Shown piece after piece: positions 62,404 to 64,000 of a DNA stretch of 64,000 bases. Made by a program: the position numbers and the translations under genes. How positions within the stretch are numbered: the first letter of the stretch is position 1; each line of letters opens with the position of its first letter. The notes under the pieces are model-generated. The model saw only the letters and a list, made by a program, of their open reading frames with translations, did no database searches and was not told the origin of the DNA. Source of the DNA: Arenibacter sp. 6A1 (GTDB lineage: Bacteria > Bacteroidota > Bacteroidia > Flavobacteriales > Flavobacteriaceae); NCBI RefSeq assembly GCF_012272855.1, contig NZ_JAAXCQ010000006.1, positions 186,001 through 250,000 of the forward strand, written 5' to 3'.

Positions 62404-63375
62404 TTATGCTGGCTTAAGGCAGCGTTTTCCTAGCTTTTGGGCGATATAGGCAACAATTAATAGTTGACTGATATGGTATAGCATTACGGGTAATATGTAG
62501 ATGCTTGCGTTGGCACTATGTCCGAACATTATTTTAGCCATTACAGAACCGTGGACCAAAGATTTTTTAGACCCACAGAATATAGCCGTTATCCGATCTT
62601 CTGTAGAAAACCCTAACTTATTAGAAATCGCGTTTATCAAGAGTAACATAAAAAAGAACAGTGCCAAAATAGCAAGGCAAAGCATGAATAGGACCGTAAT
62701 ATTTAATCCAGAAAAAAGATTGGCAAGGAACGAAAGACAAAAGCTAGTGTAAACAATAAGCACAATAATGGTTTTATCAAAATTAGCGATCAATGTACTG
62801 TTCTTAAGTGCTAGTTGTCCAAATTGGCCATGTAAAAGAATCCCTAAAGTCAATGGTAATACAATTTGCAACATTAATTTACTGATAACGGACAGTGCAG
62901 AAACCCCTTGGGCATCATCTACGAGCAGTCCGAGCCAAAGTGGGGTTAGTGCCACCCCAAGAAGTCCAGATAGACTTGCATTAAAAATGGCTGCTGGGAT
63001 ATTTCCTTTGGCAATGGAGACCATTACTACGGAAGAAGAAACGGTAGAGGGCAGTACAGATAAAAAGAACATACCTACCCATAACAACTCGGCACTTTCA
63101 CTTACCATCAAAGATTTAAAGGGCAATACCAGTAGGGGGAAAATTATAAAGGTGCTAAGGTGAATCAAGAGGTGTAACTTATAATTACTCACTCCGGCCC
63201 TAAAGGTGTGCATCGATAGTTTTAAGCCGTAAAAAAAGAAAATAAGGCCAATCCCCACATCGGTAACCTGGTTTAAATGGAGAAAATTAGCACCAGTTGG
63301 CCAAACATAGGCAACGGGAATCGCTGTCAGCAGGGCCAGAATAAAGCCATTGAATTTAATTTTCCTTTGAAGCAC
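62404..63375 (-). CDS. Bile acid:sodium symporter-family transporter (YfeH-like)
   Basis: A 323-residue integral membrane protein with about ten helices, of the SBF-like group. Recognisable segments are IGLIFFFYGLKLSMHTFRAG, FFLSVLPSTVSSSVVMVSIA (the crossover region) and IFCGSKKSLVHGSVMAKIMF. It starts with GTG at 63375; no ATG is available before the conserved first helix. The substrate is unknown; the fold transports organic anions with sodium. A perfect -7 box lies about 45 bases upstream. Confidence 0.88.
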   Translation of the reverse strand: MLQRKIKFNGFILALLTAIPVAYVWPTGANFLHLNQVTDVGIGLIFFFYGLKLSMHTFRAGVSNYKLHLLIHLSTFIIFPLLVLPFKSLMVSESAELLWVGMFFLSVLPSTVSSSVVMVSIAKGNIPAAIFNASLSGLLGVALTPLWLGLLVDDAQGVSALSVISKLMLQIVLPLTLGILLHGQFGQLALKNSTLIANFDKTIIVLIVYTSFCLSFLANLFSGLNITVLFMLCLAILALFFFMLLLINAISNKLGFSTEDRITAIFCGSKKSLVHGSVMAKIMFGHSANASIYILPVMLYHISQLLIVAYIAQKLGKRCLKPA

Positions 63376-63416
63376 AATACTATTTTTAAAGGGTTACATA
63401 AAATATGAACCGAGGG

Positions 63417-63424
63417 CAAATGTA
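63417..63424 (-). promoter_or_regulatory. Candidate promoter -7 box for the SBF-like gene
   Basis: TACATTTG on the minus strand is a perfect TAnnTTTG element, about 42 bases before the GTG start. Confidence 0.4.
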
Positions 63425-63629
63425 TGGTATTTATATGATTGGAATGAATAAGGTTTGTCAGGAATTCAGTTTTTGATGTTCTGGTTAGATAAAAAAAAGT
63501 GGAGGCTTGTGAAGATATAAAATAGGGGCAAAGGGCAGAAAGAAAGACTTTTATATGGTCCTTAGTAAAGCCCTATATTGGTAGGAATGTAGTGTGTTCG
63601 AAGATTGACCGAAGAAAGAAAAAAGTGTT

Positions 63630-64000
63630 TTAAACAGCTTTGTTGATTAAGCATTCTTCTTTTAAATTCTTAAGGTCTTCCTCAAATTTTATGTGTTGCT
63701 CAGCTCTTTTATAAGCCATTTCTGAATGATACATGGCTGCTGAGGTAATATCGGCTCGTTCCATGGCGGCTAAGGAACAGAATGCTTTTTGGAGTTTTAT
63801 CATTACTTCAATATTAGTTGCACCGTCTCGAGCAATAGGCCTAAAAGCATCTTCAAATAAATCGGCCATCGAAATTTCGGGTACTTCAATGCGGTCATAG
63901 GAAACGGAAGTAGTCTCCTCTTTGTTTTCTGGTTCGGCCCAGAGGTGAAAGAGGCGAGTAAGGCTTCCAATAATTTGAATGGCAGTGCCAGGATCGTTGA
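63630..64000 (-). CDS. DUF2254 membrane protein, C-terminal part (partial)
   Basis: The frame is open to the window edge, so only the last 120 or so residues are seen. The segment NDPGTAIQIIGSLTRLFHLW, then ISMADLFEDAFRPIARDGAT and YHSEMAYKRAEQHIKFEEDL, is characteristic of DUF2254. Full-length members have N-terminal membrane helices, which would lie beyond position 64000. The function is unknown. A start at 63869 would be internal to the conserved domain and is not the real start. Confidence 0.85.
   Translation of the reverse strand, partial: NDPGTAIQIIGSLTRLFHLWAEPENKEETTSVSYDRIEVPEISMADLFEDAFRPIARDGATNIEVMIKLQKAFCSLAAMERADITSAAMYHSEMAYKRAEQHIKFEEDLKNLKEECLINKAV

Noticed and set aside
1-64000. 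Search for CRISPR arrays, tRNA genes, insertion-sequence transposases and phage genes
   Set aside because: No regularly spaced direct repeats, cloverleaf sequences, transposase motifs or phage structural genes were seen in the window.

Overview
The window comes from a bacterium of the phylum Bacteroidota, most likely a marine member of the Flavobacteriaceae. Supporting signs are the low-GC coding style, perfect TAnnTTTG -7 promoter boxes in front of rnpB, dnaX, cspA and the cobalamin operon, poor Shine-Dalgarno sequences, a type IX secretion C-terminal sorting domain on a giant polysaccharide lyase, and many SPII lipoproteins. These are inferences from sequence features; no database search was run.

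Layout. 1-6.4 kb is housekeeping: RNase Z, pyridoxamine-phosphate oxidase (pdxH), a SixA-polyphosphate kinase-exopolyphosphatase operon and a MiaE-like tRNA hydroxylase. 6.6-21.4 kb holds an ebo locus. eboA stands alone with its own strong terminator and is separated by about 8 kb from a tight eboBCDEF operon ending in a TMEM220-like membrane gene. The gap is filled by three large exported proteins for sugar oxidation or turnover: a cytochrome-c-tailed dehydrogenase-like propeller, a DUF1080-PA14 protein, and a ThuA-glucose dehydrogenase-PKD-cytochrome c lipoprotein. 21.4-23.2 kb is dnaX, split into two frames at an A10 run, followed by the RNase P RNA gene. 24-33.4 kb is a mixed region: a cold-shock gene, lipoproteins, small zinc-ribbon, DUF2200 and DUF1801 genes, a decayed VOC-family gene, an aspartate-dehydrogenase-like gene, and a hydroxyacid-dehydrogenase fold that lacks its usual catalytic residues.

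33.7-40.5 kb is a cobalamin-uptake operon: cobalamin riboswitch, a terminator hairpin touching the start codon, a BtuB-like TonB receptor, a BtuG-like propeller lipoprotein, and two surface lipoproteins that share an N-terminal stalk. 40.8-46.6 kb is one 1912-residue secreted protein that joins a PL6 (chondroitinase B-type) lyase to a PL8 (chondroitinase ABC-type) lyase. 47.1-59.0 kb looks like a regulated exopolysaccharide module: a five-PAS cytosolic hybrid kinase, a pseudoreceiver-HPt protein, a response regulator, a membrane HEAT-repeat protein, a GT2 synthase, a TPR-YaiO outer-membrane barrel and an unknown membrane-anchored protein. It converges on an LTA-synthase-like gene.

59.3-64 kb holds a SigZ-type ECF sigma factor with cysteine pairs, a 37-residue metallothionein-like gene with 14 cysteines next to it, a MscS channel, a bile-acid/sodium-symporter-family carrier and the 3' part of a DUF2254 gene. 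An 80-nt cruciform repeat occurs twice, in opposite orientation, near 1.1 and 31.6 kb.

The most interesting items are the dnaX frameshift site, the metallothionein-sigma pair, the split ebo locus with altered active sites, the PL6-PL8 fusion and the phosphorelay-controlled glycan module.
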